A stretch of DNA of 64,000 bases from the NCBI GenBank assembly GCA_964622545.1, contig CAZUQM010000010.1:119169-183168 (forward strand). Reading direction: 5' to 3'. The notes below the pieces were generated by a model, which was not told the DNA's origin, did not search any database, and was given only the letters and a program-made list of their open reading frames with translations. The DNA is from JAFGLZ01 sp964622545. Lineage in GTDB: Bacteria; Planctomycetota; Phycisphaerae; UBA1845; JAFGLZ01. The position numbers were made by a program, and so were the translations under genes. Of this stretch, positions 8,224-16,378 are shown piece after piece. The first letter of the stretch is position 1. The number at the start of each line of letters is the position of its first letter.

Positions 8224-9285
8224 CTAGCGATGGTAGTTGGTCAGCTCAACATAGGCGTGACCGGTGAGGGCCTCGCCGTCCCGGTTGCCCGTCACCGAGC
8301 AAAGGCCCTCCCAGTAGACGTTGAAGGTGCTTCGCCGCACACGCAGCTCCTGGTCGTCGGCCACGGCCGCAACGCCTAGCGCCAGGCCCTGTGGGACGAT
8401 CGCCATGTCCCAGGCCACAGGGTACGTGGCGTCGGTGTGCGGGCTGGTCCACGAGGCCGTCTCGGTGATGACGACGTCCTCGGCGGCGAGCCAGACCGGC
8501 TCGCCCTCCGGGGGGATGTACGTCCCGAAGCGGACGGGTGAGACATCGTCGCGGAACACGAACACCATGACCTTGGACCCGTCGTCCAGGCGGAGGCTGA
8601 ACCAGTCCCATTCCTCCCAGGGATTGACGAGCGAGGCCCCCCACTGCCGGTCGAACCAGAGCGTGCCGCTGACCTCGCGCGGCTCGCCGTCGACTTCCAG
8701 CGTGCCCGAGGCCGCCATCTGAGGGCGGGAGTAGTAGAACGACATGCCTTTCTGGCCATACGGTACGTACCCGTCGCCGCCGTGGAGCACGGGCCCGCGC
8801 TCGTCGTCCAGGACCAGGTCGAGTGCATACGAGCCGTCGGCCATGGCCGCGTGCAGCTCATCGTGGCCGTTGGCGCCGTTCATCCGAACCAGCGAGGCGT
8901 CCAGATGAAAGCCACCGGCCCCTGGATTCGTGGTGGCACAGTTGCACACCTTCCTGATCTGATCGTAGGTGAACTCGCCGGTCGTCTCATCCAGGACGGC
9001 GAAGTGGGCGGCCCAGCCACCACCGTCCGCTTGCGTCCCAGGTCCGGGTAGATGAAAGATGACCGCTTCGATCCCGTAGCCACGACCGCCGGTGGTCTTG
9101 AGTCGGCCGGTGTAGTACCACCATTCTCCGCCGTAGCAGTGCGGCGCCTCGCCCCGCGGCAGGCGGACGCTGGGGCTGGCCTCCCACGCCTCGTAGTAGA
9201 CGTCCGGGCAGCACGCTAGAACCAGGAGTCCTGTGCTCAATACGACCGACCTGATCCCCGCTAGCATGGCGTTCGCACGGCACAT
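8224..9285 (-). CDS. AttH/CrtC-type lipocalin-like lipoprotein
   Basis: About 353 residues with an N-terminal lipoprotein signal (hydrophobic stretch ending LVLACC). The mature part has the hallmarks of the AttH (CrtC-like) family: GGEWWYYTGRL near the start, the FDRQWG motif in the middle, and WDWFSLRLDDG. This family has two lipocalin-like barrels. It includes carotenoid 1,2-hydratases and secreted proteins of unknown activity that are often linked to lipid handling. The substrate cannot be told from sequence. The gene faces the tRNA and is followed upstream on the same strand by a secreted beta-helix protein. An internal ATG six codons in is a possible start. Confidence 0.82.
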   Translation of the reverse strand: MCRANAMLAGIRSVVLSTGLLVLACCPDVYYEAWEASPSVRLPRGEAPHCYGGEWWYYTGRLKTTGGRGYGIEAVIFHLPGPGTQADGGGWAAHFAVLDETTGEFTYDQIRKVCNCATTNPGAGGFHLDASLVRMNGANGHDELHAAMADGSYALDLVLDDERGPVLHGGDGYVPYGQKGMSFYYSRPQMAASGTLEVDGEPREVSGTLWFDRQWGASLVNPWEEWDWFSLRLDDGSKVMVFVFRDDVSPVRFGTYIPPEGEPVWLAAEDVVITETASWTSPHTDATYPVAWDMAIVPQGLALGVAAVADDQELRVRRSTFNVYWEGLCSVTGNRDGEALTGHAYVELTNYHR

Positions 9286-9369
9286 GGCGTTTCCTCTCCT
9301 AAGGGGCGGCCAGTTCCAGGCAATAACTCGGCCGGGCGTCGATTCGCCGTTTGAAGGTTGCAGGCATCC

Positions 9370-10449
9370 TTACCTGGCCGCTGTCGGCTTCGGGCCATAG
9401 ACGTTGTCGGAGACGTTCGTCCTCGCCGAGGCATGCACCGCCTGGCCGGGTTTCGTTTGCTTGGCGAACCAGTTGTGCCGGACCTCGCACGTCTCCTGGG
9501 GGACGCCGCGGATGACCACGGGGGTCTGCGGCACGTGGAACGTGTTGTTGTAGATCTCGATCGACGTACCGGCGGTGTCCGTCCCGTCCTTGCGATCGCG
9601 CCCACCGTGCATATCAAAGCAGTGGCTCAGGGACGTGCCCAGCTCCACATTGTGCCTGGCCACGTAGGTGCAGCCGGGACGCCCTGTCCCCGCGATCGAG
9701 TGGCGGTTCCAGTCGAAGAGATTGTACTCAATCACCGACGAGGCCGTGTTGTGTGAGATGCCGTAGCCGAGGCCGTTGTACTGGCAGTGGTGGATGACGT
9801 TGTGGTGGATGCGGTGTCCCTTGCCTCGGGCCAGCCAGACGGCGGCATGGCCGAAGCCGGAGATCTCGCAGTTGTCGACCTCAAGGGCCTCGTGCTCGGT
9901 CCCGATGCCGTTTTGGGTCGGGAATTTGTAGTAGTACGCGTGCCCCCCACCACCGGGTCCGAACGCCCTGCGGTGATGCTTGAGGTAGCGTTTGGGGTTG
10001 GGACCTTGGATGCGCAGACCGGTCACACGCACATCCGGTCCCGAGACCTGGATCATCACCGGTGTCTTGAGGGCGTCACTCGTCAGCAGTGCGCCCCGCG
10101 AGCCGTCGCGCCCGCGGTCGCTGGCCAGCGTCACGCCCTCCGGCACCTTCAGGACGAGCTGTTCGATGTAGATGCGGGCCGTCAGGTCGATCTCCACGTC
10201 GCCCGGGATGAAGACGACCTGACCCTTCTTCGCCTTCGAGAGGGCATCGAGCAGGCCGTCGAGGTCCTTTGCCGTGTGGTCGCCCTTGGTGACGAGCTTG
10301 GTGTAGCCCTTGCCTCCCCCGATGGGTCCGCGCTCGTCGGGCCTGGCCCCGTAGACGACGCCGTCGATCTCGACCCACGTTGGTTGGCCGGCACCCACAC
10401 AGCAAATCAGCTGGAGTAGGCCGACAAGCCCTGCGACGTGATGCCTCAT
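9370..10449 (-). CDS. Secreted right-handed beta-helix protein (pectate-lyase-like fold)
   Basis: A 359-residue protein with an N-terminal signal peptide (hydrophobic residues about 5-20). The body shows regularly spaced beta-helix rungs such as VRVTGLRIQGP, LEVDNCEISGFGHAAVWL, HRIHHNVIHHCQYNGLGYG, VIEYNLFDWNRHSIAG and SIEIYNNTFHVP, as seen in pectate lyase-like and parallel beta-helix repeat proteins. Many histidines line the rungs. No lyase active site could be assigned, so it may bind or cut a polysaccharide. It lies 84 bases upstream of the AttH-type gene on the same strand, and the two may form an operon. The exact enzyme class is open. Confidence 0.78.
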   Translation of the reverse strand: MRHHVAGLVGLLQLICCVGAGQPTWVEIDGVVYGARPDERGPIGGGKGYTKLVTKGDHTAKDLDGLLDALSKAKKGQVVFIPGDVEIDLTARIYIEQLVLKVPEGVTLASDRGRDGSRGALLTSDALKTPVMIQVSGPDVRVTGLRIQGPNPKRYLKHHRRAFGPGGGGHAYYYKFPTQNGIGTEHEALEVDNCEISGFGHAAVWLARGKGHRIHHNVIHHCQYNGLGYGISHNTASSVIEYNLFDWNRHSIAGTGRPGCTYVARHNVELGTSLSHCFDMHGGRDRKDGTDTAGTSIEIYNNTFHVPQTPVVIRGVPQETCEVRHNWFAKQTKPGQAVHASARTNVSDNVYGPKPTAAR

Positions 10450-10688
10450 GATGAACTCCCTCGGTTACGAAGCGCCGCTCGGTGTCGTGTGCGAAGGGTC
10501 AGGCTATTTCCGGCAGGCGAGCAGGTCAATGGAGACGGTCCGTCCGGATGGGCAAGGGTGCATGACGCTTCAGGCAGGCCGTCTACCGAGTCGCCCTGGT
10601 TTCCCGGTGGGCCCTGGCGAAGCCGGGTCCCACGGCGGGCAGAAGTTGCCGCTGGCCGGGCGGCCGAGTCTCTCCGCCGACGCTGCCG

Positions 10689-13676
10689 CTACGGTCGAGC
10701 GCGGTGCAGAGGGCGACGGCGTGGCCGGAGCCGATGCGGTCGCTCAGGGTCCTCAAGCACTCTCTCAATATGGCGTCGGAGCCGGCCCAGGTGCATGTCG
10801 GTAGGCTCGGAGACCGAGTCGGACAAGGCCCGAACGGACGCCAAGGCCTCTTTCAGCAGGTCGATGCCTTCCTCGCGCCGCCCGCTGTCCATGAGGACTC
10901 CGGCCAGGGCGACCCGGACGAGGCAGCCACCGACCAGATAAGGCCCCGGCTCGGGCGACTTAGCCGCCAGGGCGTCCAGCAACCGCCCGGCCTCGCGAAG
11001 GTCGGTCTCCGCCGTGGCCAGGTCCCCTCCTCGGGCCTTGTGCATGCCTATACGGAGGTACGCGTGGACCAGCGCCACGGTGTAATCCGAGACGTTGGGC
11101 CGGGTCTCAACCAGGTCTTCGAGGAGGTCCCGCGCTCGGTCCAGGCGTTGGGCGGACTTCTCGTCCTTACCCCAACGCAGCGGCATCGGCGGCTCGGAGA
11201 GGTACGCCAGACTCAGATCGAACCGGTAGTCGGGCACGTCCGGGTGGTCCGAGACGAGCTGCTCGAGTATGGCAAGGCCCAGGTCGCGCGGGTCTTGGCC
11301 CTCCCTGGCCGAGGGCAGTGGCTCGGACGACGGCCATTCGCAATAGCACTGGGCCAGCAGTCGCCGGTATTCGGGCACGTCCGGATGTTGGGCCATGAGG
11401 GCCTCAAGCAGACCCACGCCCTCCCGCAGATACTGGTTCCGCTGCTCGCGGTCGGGTTCGTCCTCCAGCGGGGGAGGGCCGTGCGGGTGCCCGGGCGGAG
11501 GCGGCTCGCCCGCGAGGAGTGCCCCGTCAGGTGGAGCCTCATGGGGTGGTGGTGGCGGATGGTCTCGTCCATGCATAGGGCCTCGCTTGCCACGGCCCGG
11601 AGGGCCGCCGCGGACGGCGAGAGGAGGTCTATGCGGTCGCGCGAGGTAATAGCAGGTCCGGGCGAGCTCCAGTTGAGTCTGGGCGGAGGTCCCCGAATCG
11701 TCGAGGCCCTTGAGCCGTTGATAGGCGGCCTCGAGGCAGGCACGCCCCTGCTCGGGCTGATGCATGGCGTAAAGGAGCTGCCCACGTTTGTTGTCGACCT
11801 GGGCGAGGGCGAGCTGAACGTCGACCCGATCCGGGCGCTCCTGGGCCAAGGACGCGTAGAGGCGGTTAGCCCGCTCGTAGGCCTTGTGCGCCTTGTCGTG
11901 CTGGCCGAGCCGCTGATGGATGTCTCCGACGCGGACGTTGGCCTCGGCGATCTTCGGCGCGAGGTTCTCGGAGGTGCCCTCGATCTTCGCCAGCCGGTCG
12001 TAGTACGGCAGCAGGCCTTCCAGGAGCTCGGCGGTCTCCTTGGAGAGCACCGGTGCGACCGCCACGGAAAGGGCCTCATCGGAGGTCTCCTCGGCATCGC
12101 TGACCGATGCGCTCAGAACGGCCGTCGTCTGGCGCGGCGCGAACTCGTCGAAGACGGTATCGAGGGCATCGAGGGCGACCCGCGAGACGCGTTCGGCGCG
12201 GTCCAGGGCATCGAGGACGCGGGCGTTGGCAAGACGGGTGTGGACGTAGCCGGCCGAGGTGATGACCGCGATGAGCACCAACAACGCGGCGACCGAGACC
12301 GTCAGTCCCGACAGGACCGGGTTGCGCTGGGCCCACCGCCACCCGCGCTCGATCGGGCCGATCCGTCGTGCCAGGACCGGCCGATCCTCCAGGAACCGGC
12401 GTAGGTCCTCCGCGAGGTCCGCCGCGGAGGCATACCGATGTGCGGGGTCCGTCGCCGTGGCCTTGAGCAGGACGGTGTGGAGGTCGCGGGGCAGGCCGTG
12501 CGACGATCGGGCGGCCGATGACAGATCACCCCGCATGATCGCGCCGATCAGCTCGCCGCGTGACTCCGCCGAGAACGCCGGTTGGAGCGTGGCCAGCTCG
12601 AGCAGCGTGATGCCGAGGCTGTAGATGTCCGATCGCTCGTCGGTGTGGCCGCGAAACTGTTCCGGCGCCATGTAGCGGAGGGTCCCCACGAGGTCGCCGG
12701 GCTGTGTGATCGCGGCCTGGTCGATGCCCTTGGCCAAGCCGAAGTCCGCCACCCAGACCGTCCCGTCGACGTCGAGGAGCAGATTGCCCGGCTTGACGTC
12801 CCGGTGGAGCGTGCCCTGCGAATGGGCATAGGTCAGCGCGTCGGCCACTTGCAAGCCGATCCGAGCGACGCTGCGCCCATGGCTCGCGCCCAGCGTGCCA
12901 TCGCGCCTGGGCGGCTCGTACGGTATCCCGGTTTCCGCGAGCTTTGGGGTGTCCGAGTCGGCGACAGGCGCGATTTCGTCCTCGGTCGTCAGGGGCTGCG
13001 TGGGCATCGAGCTGGACCACGAGGATGCCGCATCCGAACCCTCGGAGATGTTCGCGGCGAGCTCGCGGCCGAAGTCGATGACGTCGATGCCGCGAGCGCT
13101 GACCAGCCCGGTCAGCCTGGATGAGGATCGTGCGTCGCCTTCGGAGGATTGCGTGGCCCGGCTCAGCTCTCTGGATACGACATCGAGCCCGATCCCGCGG
13201 ATAAGCTGCATCACGTAGTAGTGGTAGCCGTCCTGCTCGCCCACGCCGAAGATCGGCACGATGTTGGTGTGATGGAGTTTGGCGGCCGTGCGGGCCTCGC
13301 GCTCGAAGCGGTCGGTCTGTTTCGCATCCGCCAGCAGATCACGGGGCAACACCTTGACCGCGACCCGGCGGCCCAGCGACTCCTGCTCGGCCTCGTAGAC
13401 GAGACCCATGCCGCCGCGGCCTATCTCTCGGAGCAGGCGGTAGTCGCCCAGGTGCGTTCGATCGACGCCGCCGGAGATGCCGCTTGATGTCGGGGGCCGC
13501 CCAGAGCCACTCTTGGCGCGCTCAAGGGCGGCGATCGTGGGGAAGAGCTCGCGGATCTCGTCGGCCAGGTCGGGATGGGCGCGGACGTACTCCTCGACGG
13601 TGGGGCTTTCGCCCTGCCGACAACGCGCCGTGAACTCGTCGGCGAGCTCTTCGATGGGTTCGCGATCGGACGTCAT
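10689..13676 (-). CDS. Membrane-spanning Ser/Thr protein kinase with TPR sensor region
   Basis: A 995-residue receptor kinase. Residues 1-75 form the helical N-terminal segment common in planctomycete kinases. The kinase domain (about 78-420) has the glycine loop GRGGMGLVYEA, the VAVKVL lysine, HRDVKPGN at about 291, DFGLAK and an MAPEQF motif. An insertion of about 90 residues, rich in Ser and Thr, sits between the hinge and the catalytic loop. One membrane span lies at about 455-478. The remainder contains TPR-like helices (LGQHDKAHKAYERANRLY and similar), interrupted at about 680-735 by a Pro/His/Gly-rich linker. The gene follows the ECF sigma factor gene by 37 bases on the same strand, an arrangement known in Planctomycetes, so the kinase probably controls or is co-expressed with that sigma factor. 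Confidence 0.92.
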   Translation of the reverse strand: MTSDREPIEELADEFTARCRQGESPTVEEYVRAHPDLADEIRELFPTIAALERAKSGSGRPPTSSGISGGVDRTHLGDYRLLREIGRGGMGLVYEAEQESLGRRVAVKVLPRDLLADAKQTDRFEREARTAAKLHHTNIVPIFGVGEQDGYHYYVMQLIRGIGLDVVSRELSRATQSSEGDARSSSRLTGLVSARGIDVIDFGRELAANISEGSDAASSWSSSMPTQPLTTEDEIAPVADSDTPKLAETGIPYEPPRRDGTLGASHGRSVARIGLQVADALTYAHSQGTLHRDVKPGNLLLDVDGTVWVADFGLAKGIDQAAITQPGDLVGTLRYMAPEQFRGHTDERSDIYSLGITLLELATLQPAFSAESRGELIGAIMRGDLSSAARSSHGLPRDLHTVLLKATATDPAHRYASAADLAEDLRRFLEDRPVLARRIGPIERGWRWAQRNPVLSGLTVSVAALLVLIAVITSAGYVHTRLANARVLDALDRAERVSRVALDALDTVFDEFAPRQTTAVLSASVSDAEETSDEALSVAVAPVLSKETAELLEGLLPYYDRLAKIEGTSENLAPKIAEANVRVGDIHQRLGQHDKAHKAYERANRLYASLAQERPDRVDVQLALAQVDNKRGQLLYAMHQPEQGRACLEAAYQRLKGLDDSGTSAQTQLELARTCYYLARPHRPPLAVRGGPPGRGKRGPMHGRDHPPPPPHEAPPDGALLAGEPPPPGHPHGPPPLEDEPDREQRNQYLREGVGLLEALMAQHPDVPEYRRLLAQCYCEWPSSEPLPSAREGQDPRDLGLAILEQLVSDHPDVPDYRFDLSLAYLSEPPMPLRWGKDEKSAQRLDRARDLLEDLVETRPNVSDYTVALVHAYLRIGMHKARGGDLATAETDLREAGRLLDALAAKSPEPGPYLVGGCLVRVALAGVLMDSGRREEGIDLLKEALASVRALSDSVSEPTDMHLGRLRRHIERVLEDPERPHRLRPRRRPLHRARP

Positions 13677-13713
13677 CCGGTCGATGCGCTTTCCTTTCTG
13701 TCGTGGCGACGTC

Positions 13714-14361
13714 TCAGCCCCCGAGCGAGTCGGAGCTGAACTCCGGCAGCTCGGCCAAGATCTGCTTGAGGCGGCGCAAGGCTCGAATGTAGCGGATACT
13801 GGCCGCCTTCTGCTGGATGCCGAGCTCCTCGGCGACCTCCTGGTTCGTCAGCTCCTCGAAATGCCGCAGGGCGAGGACCTCGCGGTCGGTCGCGTCCATT
13901 CGGTCCAGCGCGGCCGTCAGTTGCTCGGATAGCTCAGCGCGCCGTGCGGCGAGCGTCGGGGTGGTCAGTGTGCCGACGAGCGTGAACGCCAGCGAGGCGG
14001 ACGTCGCCCCGGCCGGAACTTGTCGATCCAGGGCCCGTTCACGGTAGGCGTCGCGCTGCTTGGCGCCGAGATGGCGTCGGTGCGCGTCGATGAGCGTCTG
14101 CTGAACCACCATGCGGAGCCAAACGAAGAGGGAGGCCTCATCCTTGCCGCGAAAATGCTGGGTGCGTTGGACGGCCGCGAGGTAGCTCTCTTGGAGGACG
14201 TCGTCGGGGTCGAGGCGACCTCGGAGGCGGGCATCGAGCCGGAACTCGATGAGCCGCCGAAGCCGCGTGCGCTGGGCGTGGAAGAACCCGGCCAGCGCCT
14301 GTTCGTCGCCGTCCCGGACGCTCTGGGCCACGCTGGAGGAGTCTGACATCGCTTCAGTCAT
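13714..14361 (-). CDS. ECF-type RNA polymerase sigma factor
   Basis: A 215-residue sigma-70 family protein that redirects RNA polymerase to a regulon. Region 2 is visible as RLRGRLDPDDVLQESYLAAV followed by FVWLRMVVQQTLIDAHRRH. Region 4 is ATDREVLALRHFEELTNQEV, then AEELGIQQKAASIRYIRALR as the helix-turn-helix. An unusually long linker joins them. The ECF class paired with planctomycete Ser/Thr kinases has this look. No anti-sigma gene is adjacent; the downstream kinase is the likely regulator. ATG 14361 is used because a GGGAGG motif lies 10 bases upstream; ATG 14349 is an alternative. It is divergent from the EF-hand genes. Confidence 0.94.
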   Translation of the reverse strand: MTEAMSDSSSVAQSVRDGDEQALAGFFHAQRTRLRRLIEFRLDARLRGRLDPDDVLQESYLAAVQRTQHFRGKDEASLFVWLRMVVQQTLIDAHRRHLGAKQRDAYRERALDRQVPAGATSASLAFTLVGTLTTPTLAARRAELSEQLTAALDRMDATDREVLALRHFEELTNQEVAEELGIQQKAASIRYIRALRRLKQILAELPEFSSDSLGG

Positions 14362-14383
14362 CGTCGCTATCCCTCCCCTCCAT

Positions 14384-14409
14384 ATAACGCGAGATGAGCC
14401 CGAGTTTCT
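14384..14409 (-). promoter_or_regulatory. Possible ECF-type promoter upstream of the sigma factor gene
   Basis: On the minus strand AGAAAC (14404-14409) precedes CGTTAT (14384-14389) with 14 bases between them, 23 bases before the sigma factor start. It resembles the AAAC...CGTA layout of ECF promoters but the spacer is short (16 is usual). Autoregulation is a guess. Confidence 0.28.
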
Positions 14410-14645
14410 ACTGTCGCCTCGGCGGGTCGCACCGGAGATGGTCGCGCCGGCCAGGACGGCGATCCGAGCCGCGGGAGGCTTTCAGCTCATGGTCCTGTAG
14501 AAAGCTCGCCCACGTTTGCGTTCCTTCGCTTAGCCGCTCGACCGCCGGCTCGGCAGCGGGCCGACTTCGGCTTCTTGGATCAATGTCCCTACGGGCGGCT
14601 CAGACCAAGCTTCACTGGGAAGACCTTTATGAAAAGGAGGTTACG

Positions 14646-15194
14646 ATGAAACGCACCCTTGCACTGGCGGGGATCACAAGCGTGGTGGTCTGCCTCGGGG
14701 TCGCTGTCGCTCAGGTCCAGCAGCCCGCGGGTCGGGGGCAGGGCCGTTGCGGGTCTGGACCGGGTCAGCGACACCGTCGGCCTCCCGGTCCGGGACCGAT
14801 TATGAAGGTCCTCGATGCGGACCAGGACCGGTCCCTTTCGGCCGAGGAGATCGCCGGAGCCGGCGAGGCGCTGCTCCAGTTGGACAAGAACGGTGACGGG
14901 GTCGTGGACGAGACCGAGCTGCGGCCGACGCCCCCTCCGCCGGGCCCCAACTTCGTCGAGCGGGTCATGCGACTCGACGCCGACCAGGACGGCAGGCTGA
15001 CCGTCACGGAGCTCCTGCCGCCCCACCAGAAGAGGCTGTTGGAGGAAGCGGACACCAATGGCGACGGTGCGGTGGATGCCACGGAACTCCAGACGTGGAT
15101 CGATTCGCGACCCGAGCTGCCAAGCGGTGGGCCGATGGGACGCCCTCCGAGGGGGCCGCGCGGCGGAGCTCAGCCGGCCGGTGACGGTCAGTAA
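14646..15194 (+). CDS. Exported EF-hand calcium-binding protein
   Basis: A 182-residue protein with an N-terminal signal peptide (hydrophobic TLALAGITSVVVCLGVAVAQ) and four EF-hand loops of the calcium-binding form. They are DADQDRSLSAEE, DKNGDGVVDETE, DADQDGRLTVTE and DTNGDGAVDATE, arranged as two pairs separated by a proline linker (PTPPPPGP). The termini are rich in Pro, Gly and Arg. The start is fixed by AAGGAGG six bases before ATG 14646. The next gene is a paralogue with the same layout. Calcium binding is expected from the loops. A structural, sensory or matrix role is unknown. The position next to a sigma/kinase pair suggests a regulatory link but does not prove one. Confidence 0.88.
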   Translation: MKRTLALAGITSVVVCLGVAVAQVQQPAGRGQGRCGSGPGQRHRRPPGPGPIMKVLDADQDRSLSAEEIAGAGEALLQLDKNGDGVVDETELRPTPPPPGPNFVERVMRLDADQDGRLTVTELLPPHQKRLLEEADTNGDGAVDATELQTWIDSRPELPSGGPMGRPPRGPRGGAQPAGDGQ

Positions 15195-15335
15195 CGGTGA
15201 GTCGCGTCAGGCCAACGACGAGACGGGCCGACTTCGCGGACGGTCCAGCCTCGCCGTGTCCGGACGCATCGAGGTGCTGAACGGAACCAGAAAGCTGTCC
15301 TCTCAAGGTGGACCTGTTGTGAAGGAGTGCCCAGT

Positions 15336-16073
15336 ATGCGTAACAGTGCACACGTCGGAGGGCGTCGTCGGACCAGGTGTGAAACGACGCGGGGCTTATG
15401 GGGATTCGCATGCGGCAGCGTCGCGGTCCTGCTCTGTGCGGGGCTGGTATGGTTCGGATGCGATCAACTCGAAGAGGCGGAATCGGACCCGTTCCTGCCG
15501 GACACGGTCGCGGCCACGACCGACCAGACGCTCGGACAGCAAACCGCCGCGGGACAAGACCAGGCCCAGCAATCGCCCTTCGGGCCGGGACAGAGCCCTA
15601 ACGGGAGCGGCGGTCAGTTCGAGCCGCCACCTGACGGCGCTATGCCCGGCCCCGGAAGTGACGGGCCGGGAGGTCCGGGCGGTCCTCCCCTGCCGCCGCC
15701 GCCCCCTTGTTTGATTCGTGTGCTGGACACCGACGGGGATCGCACGCTGTCGGCCGAGGAGATCGCGGCCGCGCCCGATGTGATCGCCGCTCTGGATGCC
15801 GACGGGGACGGGATCGTGGACGCAGAGGAACTGCGGCCCGAGCCTCCGGACGAGGAACCGGACGTCGTGGCCCTGATCATGAAACGGCATGACAAGGACG
15901 GGGATGGATTGCTCACGGCCGAGGAGCTGTTGCCGGGTCGTGCGCGGCACCTGCTCGAGGAGGCCGACACGAGCGGGGACGGTACGCTCGACGAGGCGGA
16001 GTTGATCGCCTGGGCTGAGCAGCATGCCCCGGGGCCTCCCGAGGAGGACCCGGCGGAGGCCGGCTCAGCGTGA
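15336..16073 (+). CDS. EF-hand lipoprotein, paralogue of the preceding gene
   Basis: A 245-residue protein with an N-terminal signal ending LVWFGC, which fits a lipoprotein, then a Gln/Pro/Gly-rich linker. Four EF-hand loops follow: DTDGDRTLSAEE, DADGDGIVDAEE, DKDGDGLLTAEE and DTSGDGTLDEAE. Spacing and inter-loop sequences (the RVLDxD, ELRPxPP and LLEEADTxGDG motifs) match those of the upstream gene, so the two arose by tandem duplication. ATG 15336 is chosen because AAGGAG lies eight bases upstream; a GTG at 15327 would be closer to the site and is less likely. One paralogue looks freely exported and the other membrane-anchored. Confidence 0.87.
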   Translation: MRNSAHVGGRRRTRCETTRGLWGFACGSVAVLLCAGLVWFGCDQLEEAESDPFLPDTVAATTDQTLGQQTAAGQDQAQQSPFGPGQSPNGSGGQFEPPPDGAMPGPGSDGPGGPGGPPLPPPPPCLIRVLDTDGDRTLSAEEIAAAPDVIAALDADGDGIVDAEELRPEPPDEEPDVVALIMKRHDKDGDGLLTAEELLPGRARHLLEEADTSGDGTLDEAELIAWAEQHAPGPPEEDPAEAGSA

Positions 16074-16378
16074 ACCCACGATGAGCTCGGACCCTGCGGT
16101 CCGTTCCGAAGGCCAGGATCGATAGGCCTGGCAAATCGCTTCAGTCAGGGCCGGTGGCGGAGAAGGCTGTCCGTCGCCGGCCCGCTTTCGTGTTGGGCCC
16201 CCTGGTCCAGCCCATCCGGGGCAATCACCCGACCCACCCCGTGACAACCGCGACGGCTGCGGTACACTGACCCTCATCTTATGCGGTCCGCCGGCGCCGG
16301 TCGCGCGGTCGAGCTCGCCGCGGCCGCTGGCGGCTTCACAGGTCCCGGCTTCGTGTTGAACAAGAAGGAGCGTTCCTC
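16074..16378. other. Gene-free stretch between the EF-hand gene and the GH28-like gene
   Basis: This 305-base stretch holds the terminator-like hairpin described separately at 16148-16183 and the ribosome binding site (AAGGAG) of the next gene. Nothing else was recognised. It probably contains the promoter of the GH28-like gene. Confidence 0.5.
16148..16183 (+). terminator. Candidate terminator after the EF-hand pair
   Basis: GGGCCGGTGGCGG (16148-16160) and CCGTCGCCGGCCC (16171-16183) form a 13-bp stem with two G-T wobbles and a 10-base loop. GCTTTCGTGTT follows, a weak T-rich tract. It lies 75 bases after the second EF-hand gene. Confidence 0.5.

Noticed and set aside
10607..10633. Hairpin GTGGGCCCTGGC-GAA-GCCGGGTCCCAC as a terminator of the kinase gene.
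   Set aside because: Two mismatched pairs, no T-tract on the minus strand and more than 50 bases after the stop. Left unannotated.
11470..11640. A possible pair of frameshifts in the kinase where sequence turns Pro/His/Gly-rich.
   Set aside because: The frame on both sides continues without a stop and the region is better read as a low-complexity linker; the alternative frame gives no conserved TPR sequence.
10704..12404. Long open frame opposite the Ser/Thr kinase (about 566 codons).
   Set aside because: Same reason: composition shadow of the kinase frame, no recognisable protein sequence.
14629..14649. A six-codon mini-frame (MKRRLR) overlapping the start of the first EF-hand gene by ATGA.
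   Set aside because: Its own start has no binding site; the AAGGAGG in it serves the EF-hand start. Probably coincidence.
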